Assembly (NCBI GenBank): GCA_035632095.1
Contig: DASQHM010000017.1
Span: 1-43,037, forward strand
Source: DASQHM01 sp035632095
GTDB lineage: Bacteria > Pseudomonadota > Alphaproteobacteria > Ferrovibrionales > Ferrovibrionaceae
Length of the DNA: 43,037 bases
Direction: 5' to 3'
This document shows, one piece after another, positions 35,946 through 43,037 of this stretch (the first letter of the stretch is position 1; each line of letters begins with the position of its first letter). Made by a program: the position numbers and the translations under genes. Below the pieces are notes generated by a model, which did no database searches, was not told the DNA's origin, and worked only from the letters and a program-made list of their open reading frames with translations.

Positions 35946-36413
35946 TTACCCCTTTTCCGGGTCGGCGAACAAGGCATCGGCCACCAGCGCCAGCACCCCG
36001 ACCACTACCGCGGAATCCGCTAAGTTGAATGCCGGCCAATGCAAATACCCGATATGCGCGTCAAAAAAGTCGGCAACGGCGCCGAACCGGAAGCGGTCCG
36101 CCACGTTTCCGAGCGCGCCGCCGATCACCAATCCGATCGCCGGCGCAATGCGGCGCTCGGCGACGCGGAACATCCAGACGCCGAGGGCGGCCACGAGAAG
36201 CAAGGCGACCGCGGCAAAAATCCACGGGCTGGTATTGCACGTGTTGAACATGCCGAAGCTGATGCCGCAATTCCAAACCATGACCAGCCTGAATTCGGGC
36301 AGCAACTCGATGCCGGACGGCCGGTCGCGCAGCATGTCGATCAAGACGGCTTTACTTGCCTGATCGAGGATGAAGGCCAGCACCGCTGCGGCGGGTCCGA
36401 GAAGGCCTCGCAT
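35946..36413 (-). CDS. lspA: lipoprotein signal peptidase (signal peptidase II)
   Basis: LspA cleaves diacylated prolipoproteins in the inner membrane. The 155-residue protein has four membrane helices, and the catalytic aspartates lie in GGALGNVADR (D106) and FNLADSA (D133). The ATG at 36413 is eight bases after the ileS stop; the longer open frame upstream is inside ileS out of frame. The order ileS-lspA is conserved across proteobacteria. The window also holds two lipoprotein genes and an Lgt-like gene, but no standard full-length lgt. Confidence 0.95.
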   Translation of the reverse strand: MRGLLGPAAAVLAFILDQASKAVLIDMLRDRPSGIELLPEFRLVMVWNCGISFGMFNTCNTSPWIFAAVALLLVAALGVWMFRVAERRIAPAIGLVIGGALGNVADRFRFGAVADFFDAHIGYLHWPAFNLADSAVVVGVLALVADALFADPEKG

Positions 36414-36421
36414 GTCTCCGC

Positions 36422-39271
36422 TCAGGCCCCCGCTTCGGTCGCGGCAACCACATCGTCGCAACGGCGGCATAGGTCCGGCGCTCCGGCGCCGTGGCCGACT
36501 TCGGGCAGGACTTGCCAACAACGCTGGCACTTTTGTCCCGCGGCCATGCCGGGCATGACGGCAACTCCGGGCACATCGCTCAAGCGAAAGGCCTCCGCCG
36601 GCCCTTCGTCCTGCCGCAAGGTCGCAGCCGACGTGATGCAAAGCTCGGCCAGGTCGACGCCCGCCAGCGCCGCCGCATAGTCCGCCGCCGCGAAGATCGT
36701 CGGATGGGCTTGCAGGCTCGCGCCGATGCGCTTGTCCCGCCGCTCGATCTCCAGCGCGCCGGTGACCACGCGGCGGAGCTCCCGCACCTTGTTCCATTTC
36801 GCACCGAGCATGTCATCGCGCCAGTCGCCGGGCGGCACGGGAAAGGTGCGGAGATGAACGCTGGCGTCCTCGCCCGGGAACCGGGCCAGCCAGGTTTCCT
36901 CCGCCGTGAAGCAGAGGATCGGCGCCAGCCACGCGGTGAGATACGAAAAGATCTCGTCCAACACGGTGCGCGCGGCGCGCCGGCGCACGGCGGACGGTCC
37001 GTCGCAATAAAGCGAATCCTTCCTGATGTCGAAATAGAACGCCGACAGGTCGACGACGCAGAAACTGTAGATCGCGACAAACACCGCGTGGAAATCGAAG
37101 TCGTTGACCGAGCGGCGGACCACCTCGTCCAGCTCGCTCAGGCGGTGCAGGATCCAGCGGTCGAGTTCGGGCATCTGCTCGCGGGGCAGGCGCTCGGATT
37201 CGGCGAAACCCGCGAGATTGCCGAGCACGTAGCGCAGCGTGTTGCGAAGTTTGCGGTAGGCTTCGACCTGCGCCTTGATGATCTCCGGCCCGATGCGCTG
37301 GTCTTCGGTGTAGTCGGTGCTCACAACCCACAGCCGAAGTATGTCGGCGCCGTGCTGGCTCACGATCTTCTCAGGCTCGATCGTGTTGCCGAGCGACTTC
37401 GACATCTTCCGGCCTTCGCTGTCCATGGTGAAGCCGTGGGTCAGCACCGCCTCGTAGGGCGCGCGGCCGCGCGTGCCGCAGCTTTCCAGCAGGCTCGAGT
37501 GGAACCAGCCGCGATGCTGGTCTGAGCCTTCCAGATAGAGCGACGCCGGCCACTGCAGGTCGGGCCGCTGCTCCAGCACGAACGAATGGGTAGAGCCGGA
37601 ATCGAACCAGACGTCGAGAATGTCGTCGACCTTCTCGTACTTGGCGGCGTCGTATTCGTTGCCGAGGAACTGCTCCTTGGTGCCGGTGAACCAGGCGTCC
37701 GCGCCGCCCTTCTCCACCGCCGCGACGATGCGCTCGTTGACCCGCTCGTCGCGCAACGGCTGGCCGGTTTCCTTGTCGAAGAAAAGCGTGAGCGGCACGC
37801 CCCAGGTGCGTTGGCGCGACAGCAGCCAGTCGGGGCGGTTCTCGATCATGCCCCTGATGCGGTTCCGCCCGGTGCCCGGCACCCACCGCACCTTGTCGAT
37901 GGCCCTGAGCGCGGTCTCGCGCAAGCCGGTTTCGGTCATGGAAACGAACCACTGCGGCGTGTTTCGGAAGATGAGCGGCGCCTTGGACCGCCAAGAATGG
38001 GGATAGGAATGAACCAAACGGCCGCGGCCAAGCATTCCGCCGGCCGCCTGGATCGCCTCGCCCACGGCCCGGTTCGCATCGCCGTCCTTGCCCGCGGGCG
38101 TGAGCACGCGCTTGCCCGCGAAGAGCGGCACGTGCGCATAGTAGGCGCCGTCTTCGCCTACGGTGGCGGGCATTTCCAGTTTGTGCATTGAACCAAGCTC
38201 GAAGTCGTCCATGCCGTGACCCGGCGCGATATGCACGAAGCCGGTGCCCTGATCCATGGTGACGAAGTCGCCGGCCAGAACCGGCACGTCGAAGTCATAG
38301 CCCTGGCCGCGCAGCGGATGCGCGCACACGGTGCCGACGAGGTCGGCGCCGGCAAAGCTCGCCAGTTGCGTCCACGACGCGATACCGCAGCCGGCGCGCG
38401 TCGCTTCGGCCAGATCGAGCGCCACGATCACTTCGTCGCCGGCGCGCGCCATCGACTTTTCGCCGACGGCATCGATGCGGAAGCGGCCGTATGCCGCATC
38501 CGATTTGCAGGCGATCGCCCGGTTGCCCGGCAAGGTCCAGGGCGTGGTGGTCCAGATGACGATGCCGGCGCCGGCGGCGGCCGGCACCGAGGGCTTGATC
38601 ACCGGAAACTTGATGTAGACCGTGGGCGAGGTGTGATCGTGATACTCGATCTCGGCTTCGGCGAGCGCGGTTTTTTCCACCACGGACCACATCACCGGCT
38701 TGGCGCCGCGATAGAGCGAACCGTTCATCAGGAACTTGAGCAGCTCGCGCACGGTCTGCGCTTCGGCCGAATAGCTCATGGTCGTGTAGGGATTGTCCCA
38801 GTCGCCCTCGACTCCCAATCGGCGGAATTCCTCGCGCTGCACGCCGATCCAGTGCTCGGCGAACTCGCGGCATTCCCGGCGGAACTCGACGATCGGCACT
38901 TCGTCCTTGTTCTTGCCGGCGGCGCGGTACTGCTCCTCGATCTTCCATTCGATGGGCAGGCCGTGACAGTCCCAGCCGGGGACATAGTTGGCGTCCTTGC
39001 CGAGCATCTGCTGGCTGCGGTTGACCACGTCCTTCAAGATCTTGTTCAACGCCGTGCCGATGTGCAGGTGACCGTTCGCGTAAGGCGGGCCGTCATGGAG
39101 AATGAACTTCTCGCGGCCCTCCGATGCGCTGCGCAAGCGCCTGTACAGGTTCATGCTCCGCCAGCGGGCGAGCAGCTCCGGCTCGCGCTTCGGGAGTCCG
39201 GCCTTCATGGGGAAGTCGGTCTGCGGCAGAAAGACGGTGGATTTGTAGTCGCGGGGCTTCGGGGCGGTCAT
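36422..39271 (-). CDS. ileS: isoleucyl-tRNA synthetase
   Basis: IleS charges tRNA-Ile. The 949-residue class I enzyme has the HIGH-type motif in GHLHIGTA (67-74), KMSKS (622-626) and a long CP1 editing domain (about 190-400). The C-terminal zinc-finger ribbon has CxxC pairs at C915/C918 and C935/C938. All expected domains are present. The start at 39271 (MTAPKPRDYKST) precedes the family-typical LPxTxFPMKAGL block. In most proteobacteria ribF lies directly upstream; here about 3.6 kb of plus-strand cassette separates it from ribF. Confidence 0.97.
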   Translation of the reverse strand: MTAPKPRDYKSTVFLPQTDFPMKAGLPKREPELLARWRSMNLYRRLRSASEGREKFILHDGPPYANGHLHIGTALNKILKDVVNRSQQMLGKDANYVPGWDCHGLPIEWKIEEQYRAAGKNKDEVPIVEFRRECREFAEHWIGVQREEFRRLGVEGDWDNPYTTMSYSAEAQTVRELLKFLMNGSLYRGAKPVMWSVVEKTALAEAEIEYHDHTSPTVYIKFPVIKPSVPAAAGAGIVIWTTTPWTLPGNRAIACKSDAAYGRFRIDAVGEKSMARAGDEVIVALDLAEATRAGCGIASWTQLASFAGADLVGTVCAHPLRGQGYDFDVPVLAGDFVTMDQGTGFVHIAPGHGMDDFELGSMHKLEMPATVGEDGAYYAHVPLFAGKRVLTPAGKDGDANRAVGEAIQAAGGMLGRGRLVHSYPHSWRSKAPLIFRNTPQWFVSMTETGLRETALRAIDKVRWVPGTGRNRIRGMIENRPDWLLSRQRTWGVPLTLFFDKETGQPLRDERVNERIVAAVEKGGADAWFTGTKEQFLGNEYDAAKYEKVDDILDVWFDSGSTHSFVLEQRPDLQWPASLYLEGSDQHRGWFHSSLLESCGTRGRAPYEAVLTHGFTMDSEGRKMSKSLGNTIEPEKIVSQHGADILRLWVVSTDYTEDQRIGPEIIKAQVEAYRKLRNTLRYVLGNLAGFAESERLPREQMPELDRWILHRLSELDEVVRRSVNDFDFHAVFVAIYSFCVVDLSAFYFDIRKDSLYCDGPSAVRRRAARTVLDEIFSYLTAWLAPILCFTAEETWLARFPGEDASVHLRTFPVPPGDWRDDMLGAKWNKVRELRRVVTGALEIERRDKRIGASLQAHPTIFAAADYAAALAGVDLAELCITSAATLRQDEGPAEAFRLSDVPGVAVMPGMAAGQKCQRCWQVLPEVGHGAGAPDLCRRCDDVVAATEAGA

Positions 39272-39321
39272 GGCCTAATCGTTCGAATGAAATTGCCAGG
39301 GCGAATCAAGGCATTCCCGAT

Positions 39322-39345
39322 CCTCAATCGAGCGGTCAATTGAGG
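39322..39345. promoter_or_regulatory. inverted repeat in the ileS/Lgt-like divergent gap
   Basis: CCTCAAT (39322-39328) and ATTGAGG (39339-39345) are perfect 7-base arms around a 10-base loop, 51 bases upstream of the ileS ATG. On the minus strand a TTGACC hexamer overlaps it and could be a -35 box for ileS. It may be an operator for one or both divergent units. The remainder of the 190-base gap holds only a weak TAGCGT -10-like box (39444-39449) just before the Lgt-like gene. Confidence 0.28.
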
Positions 39346-39461
39346 TCGGGGCCCGTAATTCGCCGAATCGTCCCGCGATGCGCCGACATGGGCGGGTTGT
39401 AGCAAGCCTCCGCCCGCCTGTCGAGACGGCGCGTCCGTCGTGCTAGCGTGGCCGCGCCACA

Positions 39462-40181
39462 ATGGAACTCGCGCCGATGCTGATCCATACGATCTTCGAC
39501 GTATTGGCGTGGATGGCGGGTGGCGCACTTGGGTGGTGGCTGCGCGGCCGCGACCGGCCTTCAGCCGGCCGCCGCTTCACGCTCAACGGCGACCCCGGCT
39601 ATTTCATCGCGCTGGCGGCGGGCGCGCTCTCGGCCGCGTACCTCTTCGGCACGCTCAATCTGGAATTCGCCGGCCGGGCCGTGTTGGGCCACAGCATTGC
39701 CGGCGCCATCTTCGGCGGCGTCATCGGCGTGGAACTCTACAAACTGGCGCACGGCATTCGCGGCTCCACCGGCGTCGGCTTCGTCGCCCCCTTGGCTCTC
39801 GGCATAGCGGTCGGCCGCTGGGGCTGCTTCTTCGCCGGGTTGCCGGACTACACCTACGGCACGCCGACGACGCTTCCCTGGGGCGTCGACTTCGGCGACG
39901 GCGTTCCGCGCCACCCGGTCCAACTCTACGAATCCTTCGCCATGCTGGCGTTCCTTGCAGTGTTCCTTTGGCAGCGGGCGATAGGTTCGGCATTTATGGC
40001 GCGACACGGCTTTTACGTCTTCGTAGGATGGTATGCGTTGCAGCGCTTCGCCTGGGAATTCCTCAAGCCCTATCCCCGGATCCTCGGACCGTTCGATCTG
40101 TTCCACCTGCTGTGCATCGTCCTGCTCGCATACAGCGCCATCATGCTGAGGCGGAACCATGACCTTCGTCCGGCCGTCTAA
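39462..40181 (+). CDS. Lgt-like (prolipoprotein diacylglyceryl transferase family) membrane protein
   Basis: The 239-residue protein is hydrophobic with about six or seven helices. It shows Lgt-type landmarks in order: GHSIAGAIFGG (76-86; H77 at the HGG position), VGRWGCFFAG (117-126, like GRxxNFxNxE) and RHPVQLYES (150-158, like HPxQLYE). Lgt moves diacylglyceryl from phosphatidylglycerol to prolipoprotein cysteine. This protein is shorter, lacks the N and E of the GRxxNFxNxE signature, and sits beside a radical SAM gene, so a different lipid-handling role is likely. A second ATG at 39477 could be the start; no ribosome site is evident for either. It overlaps the radical SAM gene by 23 bases. 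Confidence 0.82.
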   Translation: MELAPMLIHTIFDVLAWMAGGALGWWLRGRDRPSAGRRFTLNGDPGYFIALAAGALSAAYLFGTLNLEFAGRAVLGHSIAGAIFGGVIGVELYKLAHGIRGSTGVGFVAPLALGIAVGRWGCFFAGLPDYTYGTPTTLPWGVDFGDGVPRHPVQLYESFAMLAFLAVFLWQRAIGSAFMARHGFYVFVGWYALQRFAWEFLKPYPRILGPFDLFHLLCIVLLAYSAIMLRRNHDLRPAV

Positions 40182-41565
40182 GAGCTACGTCTTCTACGGA
40201 CAAACCACGTCGCTCTGCGAAACCTGCCTGCGGCTGGTGCCGGCCAAGATCGTCATCGAGGACAACGACGTTTTCTATCTGAAGCGCTGCCCCGCGCATG
40301 GGACGCAGAAGACCCTCGTCGCCACCGACGCCGCATATTTCAAGAGCACGCGCGAATTCCTCAAGCCCGGCGACCGGCCGCTGGTGCATCAAAGCCGCAC
40401 GCATTACGGCTGCCCGTTCGATTGCGGCCTTTGTCCCGACCATGAACAGCATTCCTGCCTGGCGCTGATCGAGGTGAACGAAGCGTGCAACCTGAGCTGC
40501 CCGGTCTGCTTCGCGGACTCCTCGCCCGCGCGCACCAAGCACCGCAGCCTCGCCGAGATCGAGACCATGCTGGAGACGCTGATCGCCAGCGAGCGCGAGC
40601 CCGACCTGCTGCAGGTCAGCGGCGGCGAACCGACGATCCATCCGCAGATCCTCGAAATTTTGAAGCTGGTCAAGTCGAAGCCGATCCGGCACGTGATGTT
40701 GAACACCAACGGCATCCGCATCGCCAGGGACAAGGCCTTCGTCGCGGCGTTGGCGGAAATGAAGCGCGGCTTCGAAGTGTACCTGCAGTTCGATTCGCTC
40801 GAGCGCGCCGCGCTCGAAAACTTGCGCGGCGCCGACCTCAGACGTGTGCGCGAAGACGCCTTGGCCAACCTGGAGGCGGCGGGCATTTCCACCACGCTCG
40901 TCTGCGCCATGAAGAAGGGCGTCAACGATCGCGAAGTCGGCGCCATCGTCCGTAACGCGCTCACCTATTCCTGCGTGCGGGGCGTCACGTTCCAGCCGGT
41001 GCAGGACGCGGGCCGCAATCTCGACTTCGACAAGAACCGCGACAGGATGTTGCTCACCGACGTGCGCCGCGCGGTGATCGAGCAATCGGGCGTATTCGGC
41101 GAAAGCGACATGATCCCGCTGCCCTGCAACCCCGACGCCATATCGATCGGTTACGGCTTGCGCGACGGCCAATCCCTCACCCCGATCACCCGCCTGGTGC
41201 CGCGCGAGGAATTGATCGCGGCCACGCCCAACACCATCAGCTTCGAGCGCTATCCGGAACTCAAGCGGCGCATGTTCGATCTGCTCTCGTTGGCGACGAC
41301 CGGCGAGCGGACCAAGGGCGTGCTCGGCGATCTTCTCTGTTGCCTGCCCCAGGTGGAAGCGCCGGCCGACCTCGGCTACGACAAGGTATTTCGGGTGGTA
41401 ATCGTGCAATTCCTCGACCGCTTCAATTTCTGCATCAGCGCCGTGAAGCGGTCCTGCATCCATTTCGTCACGCCGGCCGGCAAGATCATCCCGTTCGACA
41501 CCTACAATCTATTCTATCGCGACGGATCGGTGGAACGCTTGCGCCGTGAGGCTGGCTTTGTCTGA
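40159..41565 (+). CDS. radical SAM enzyme resembling the tetraether lipid synthase (Tes) family
   Basis: The 468-residue protein has the radical SAM motif C110-x3-C114-x2-C117 (ACNLSCPVCFA) and a SAM-binding SGGEP (154-158). Extra cysteines are arranged as in Tes-like proteins: an N-terminal C20-x2-C23 with C44 (CPAHG) able to hold a rubredoxin-like iron; C85-x3-C89-x2-C92 and C100, with H95 and H98 nearby; and C-terminal C323, C394, C395, C425 and C433 for another cluster. Archaeal Tes joins lipid tails by carbon-carbon bonds. That chemistry is inferred here, not shown. The gene overlaps the Lgt-like gene upstream and the first small membrane gene downstream (20 bases), so all are probably cotranscribed. 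A general radical SAM maturase is the alternative. Confidence 0.88.
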   Translation: MTFVRPSKSYVFYGQTTSLCETCLRLVPAKIVIEDNDVFYLKRCPAHGTQKTLVATDAAYFKSTREFLKPGDRPLVHQSRTHYGCPFDCGLCPDHEQHSCLALIEVNEACNLSCPVCFADSSPARTKHRSLAEIETMLETLIASEREPDLLQVSGGEPTIHPQILEILKLVKSKPIRHVMLNTNGIRIARDKAFVAALAEMKRGFEVYLQFDSLERAALENLRGADLRRVREDALANLEAAGISTTLVCAMKKGVNDREVGAIVRNALTYSCVRGVTFQPVQDAGRNLDFDKNRDRMLLTDVRRAVIEQSGVFGESDMIPLPCNPDAISIGYGLRDGQSLTPITRLVPREELIAATPNTISFERYPELKRRMFDLLSLATTGERTKGVLGDLLCCLPQVEAPADLGYDKVFRVVIVQFLDRFNFCISAVKRSCIHFVTPAGKIIPFDTYNLFYRDGSVERLRREAGFV

Positions 41566-41854
41566 GTCCAGCGCACCGCAAGCCAATCAGCCGCCAGTGT
41601 TCACACCGCGCGGCGGCATGGCGCTCATAGTCGTCGGGTTGTTGATCCTGGTGCCCTCTGGATTGTGCACGAGCGTCGTCGGGTTCCTATTCGTTCAGGA
41701 CATGGTGGTAAGCGGCAATACCAGCGCCGGCGACGTCATGACGGTCCTGCCGGTCTTGCTGTTGTTTGGCGGCATCCCGATCGCAGTCGGCGCGCTGCTG
41801 CTCTGGATCGGCTTGCGCAAACGCCGCGCCGGACGAACCGCGGCGGATGGCTGA
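41546..41854 (+). CDS. small two-helix membrane protein, PSGLCT family copy 1
   Basis: From a GTG at 41546 the product has 102 residues; a TTG at 41558 is a possible start. Helix 1 contains LILVPSGLCTSVVGF (about 33-47) and helix 2 runs from about 65 to 91 and ends in a basic RKRR tail, so the C-terminus is likely cytosolic. I do not recognise a named family. The PSGLCT motif recurs in the next two gene products. The 5' end overlaps the radical SAM gene by 20 bases, and the stop overlaps the next start within ATGGCTGA. Confidence 0.75.
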   Translation: MRLALSESSAPQANQPPVFTPRGGMALIVVGLLILVPSGLCTSVVGFLFVQDMVVSGNTSAGDVMTVLPVLLLFGGIPIAVGALLLWIGLRKRRAGRTAADG

Positions 41855-42146
41855 CCCCGGCCCCCAAGGCTTCGACGGTCAACCGGTCTTCAAGCCGGGC
41901 GGCGGCGTCGCGCTGATCGTGATCGGCGTTTTGATTCTCGTGCCTTCGGGACTTTGCACTGCCGTGATGGGAATCCCGTTCATTCTCGACTCCACGCGCG
42001 GCCGCGGTCCGGACAATCTATTCGACTTGAGCGGCGCATTGATTCTGGTCGGATTGTTCGGCGGCATTCCGATGCTGATCGGATCGCTGCTGCTCTGGCT
42101 CGGCTTGCGCAAGCGCCGCACGGGTCAATCCGCCGCCAATGGCTGA
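41847..42146 (+). CDS. small two-helix membrane protein, PSGLCT family copy 2
   Basis: The 99-residue product is clearly a duplicate of copy 1. The first helix carries LILVPSGLCTAVMG, the second GGIPMLIGSLLLWLGLRKRR, and both have a Gly-rich start (FKPGGGVAL against FTPRGGMAL). The loop between the helices differs, with a charged STRGRGPDNLFD segment. It starts at an ATG inside the stop of copy 1 (eight-base overlap). Function unknown; the strict pairing with the radical SAM gene suggests a membrane partner or scaffold. Confidence 0.77.
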   Translation: MADPGPQGFDGQPVFKPGGGVALIVIGVLILVPSGLCTAVMGIPFILDSTRGRGPDNLFDLSGALILVGLFGGIPMLIGSLLLWLGLRKRRTGQSAANG

Positions 42147-42891
42147 TGTCCGTCGCGCGCAGACTCAAGTGCAGCGCAACTGGGCGCTCTTCGCCATTGC
42201 TCTGCTCGTCCTATTGCCGTCGGGACTCTGCACCGTTTGGGGCGGATTCCCAGACATCGACGCCGCGATAGAAAAGAACTGGGACCGGCCGTCGAGCGCG
42301 GCGCTTGTCCAAAGCTTCGGCCTTGGCCTGCCCGCGATCGCAATCGGCGCTGCCGTCGCGTGGCTTGCCTTGCGCCGGTTCGCGCCCGCAACGGAGCCAG
42401 TTGCGCGCAACGTTTGGATCGGTTTCGGCTTGCTGGCGCCGGGCGTGATTGTGCTTGTGCCAAGCCTCAGCTGGCTGTTCGATTCGACCGGGTTTCAGAT
42501 CGTCGCAACGAGATTCCCGCCGCCCGACGCGAATCGGCCGCTGCTGCTGAACATCGCGTTGCCGAGCCTCGTTGTCGCGGCAAGCACGACGATTGTCATA
42601 CTCGGCGTCTATTGGCACTTGTCGCACGGGCTGTTCGCGCGCGGGGATCGCCGGGCCACTTTGTCCGTTTCAAAAGGCATGGCATGGGCTCTGATGATTC
42701 TCGGCGGCGCGCTGGCGATGGTCTCCGGCGGATTTGCGCTCTACGTGGCAGGCAGCACCGTTATTGATGTAGCGCGACATGGCGAAGATGCCGGCTATTG
42801 GCCGTTTGGGATGTTTTTCTCGACCTTGGCCTGTATGCCGACGGCTCTGGGCCTGTACTTGCTTCTGGCCGGATGGTCGCTGCGCCGTTAG
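42139..42891 (+). CDS. multi-helix membrane protein with the PSGLCT motif (copy 3, extended)
   Basis: The 250-residue protein begins with a helix containing LVLLPSGLCTVWGGF (about 23-37), the same motif as the two small proteins, then has about five further hydrophobic segments (near 58-75, 92-112, 135-158, 175-200 and 222-245). It looks like the small unit extended by a second part, not a known transporter. Start ATG 42139 lies in the stop of copy 2, with the same eight bases ATGGCTGA as the previous junction. It converges on ribF, whose stop overlaps its own by three bases (42888-42891). Confidence 0.75.
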   Translation: MADVRRAQTQVQRNWALFAIALLVLLPSGLCTVWGGFPDIDAAIEKNWDRPSSAALVQSFGLGLPAIAIGAAVAWLALRRFAPATEPVARNVWIGFGLLAPGVIVLVPSLSWLFDSTGFQIVATRFPPPDANRPLLLNIALPSLVVAASTTIVILGVYWHLSHGLFARGDRRATLSVSKGMAWALMILGGALAMVSGGFALYVAGSTVIDVARHGEDAGYWPFGMFFSTLACMPTALGLYLLLAGWSLRR

Positions 42892-43037
42892 CGGCGCTTT
42901 AGCTTCTTGACCTCGCCGAAGCGGCGCATTTGGTCGTTCGACGGATCGGCGTGAATGGCCTTGGCGGCTGCCGCGTCCTTGGCGATCTGATCTTTCAATT
43001 CGTCCAGGCCGGCGAATTTCCGCACTGCGCGAATGTA
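42888..43037 (-). CDS. ribF: C-terminal end of RibF (riboflavin kinase/FAD synthetase), truncated by the window edge
   Basis: The last 49 residues read from the right edge. YIRAVRKFAGLDELKDQI closely resembles the C-terminal helix of the riboflavin kinase domain of RibF, which in other bacteria reads FIRxExKFxxxxxLxxQI. It ends in a basic tail (KKLKRR) at a TAA on 42890-42888. RibF makes FMN and FAD from riboflavin. RibF-ileS-lspA is a common proteobacterial order and the strand agrees, which strengthens the call. Only the end is in the window, so catalytic motifs cannot be checked. Confidence 0.78.
   Translation of the reverse strand, partial: YIRAVRKFAGLDELKDQIAKDAAAAKAIHADPSNDQMRRFGEVKKLKRR

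Noticed and set aside
39462..40181. Calling the Lgt-like gene a standard lgt
   Set aside because: Signature residues are missing and it is overlapped with a radical SAM gene, so the symbol was withheld.

Overview
The window reads as chromosomal DNA of a high-GC alphaproteobacterium, probably Rhodospirillales or a close relative; I cannot name the genus. The evidence is the plant-type GshA, an endonuclease-type MutL (no MutH expected), a DUF3035 lipoprotein with paired M16 peptidases beside lspA-ileS, a TldE-CysQ-lipid A gene cluster, and an xseA/purD divergent pair. Nearly all DNA is coding. I see no tRNA, rRNA, CRISPR array, transposase or phage gene.

Layout. 1-3.2 kb: the end of an unknown gene, a methyltransferase, gshA and rsmE. 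3.2-7.3 kb: ubiA, a UbiD-family decarboxylase, a glutathione transferase and an NAD-dependent epimerase/reductase, all on the plus strand. 7.3-9.5 kb: tldE-cysQ. 9.5-11.6 kb: a lone molybdopterin oxidoreductase on the minus strand. 11.7-16.1 kb: lipid A genes (MsbA-type exporter, DUF374 acyltransferase, lpxK, LpxL-type acyltransferase) with no Kdo transferase gene among them. 16.1-19.8 kb: an M23 peptidase coupled to xseA, then divergent purD. 19.8-26 kb: an accessory lipid-catabolism region with a small lipoprotein, a decayed SDR fragment, two tandem ACAD10/11-type kinases, two tandem DUF2817 hydrolases and an ACAD11-like dehydrogenase. 26-31.1 kb: tadA, a class I glutamine amidotransferase-like hydrolase, an RsuA-type pseudouridine synthase, a LysE exporter, rsmD and mutL. 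31.1-39.3 kb: pgi, the M16 pair, DUF3035, lspA and ileS, all on the minus strand. 39.4-42.9 kb: a plus-strand cassette. 42.9 kb to the end: the C-terminus of ribF.

The most interesting part is the cassette at 39462-42891. It lies on the opposite strand between ribF and ileS, which normally sit side by side. It encodes an Lgt-like membrane protein, a cysteine-rich radical SAM enzyme resembling the tetraether lipid synthase (Tes) family, and three small membrane proteins that share a PSGLCT motif and nearly identical overlapping start/stop junctions. All five genes overlap, so they probably form one transcription unit. I infer a membrane lipid or lipoprotein acyl-chain modification system.

The second point of interest is the split ACAD10/11-like set (two kinases plus a dehydrogenase), which by homology may degrade 4-hydroxyacyl-CoAs by phosphorylation followed by elimination.
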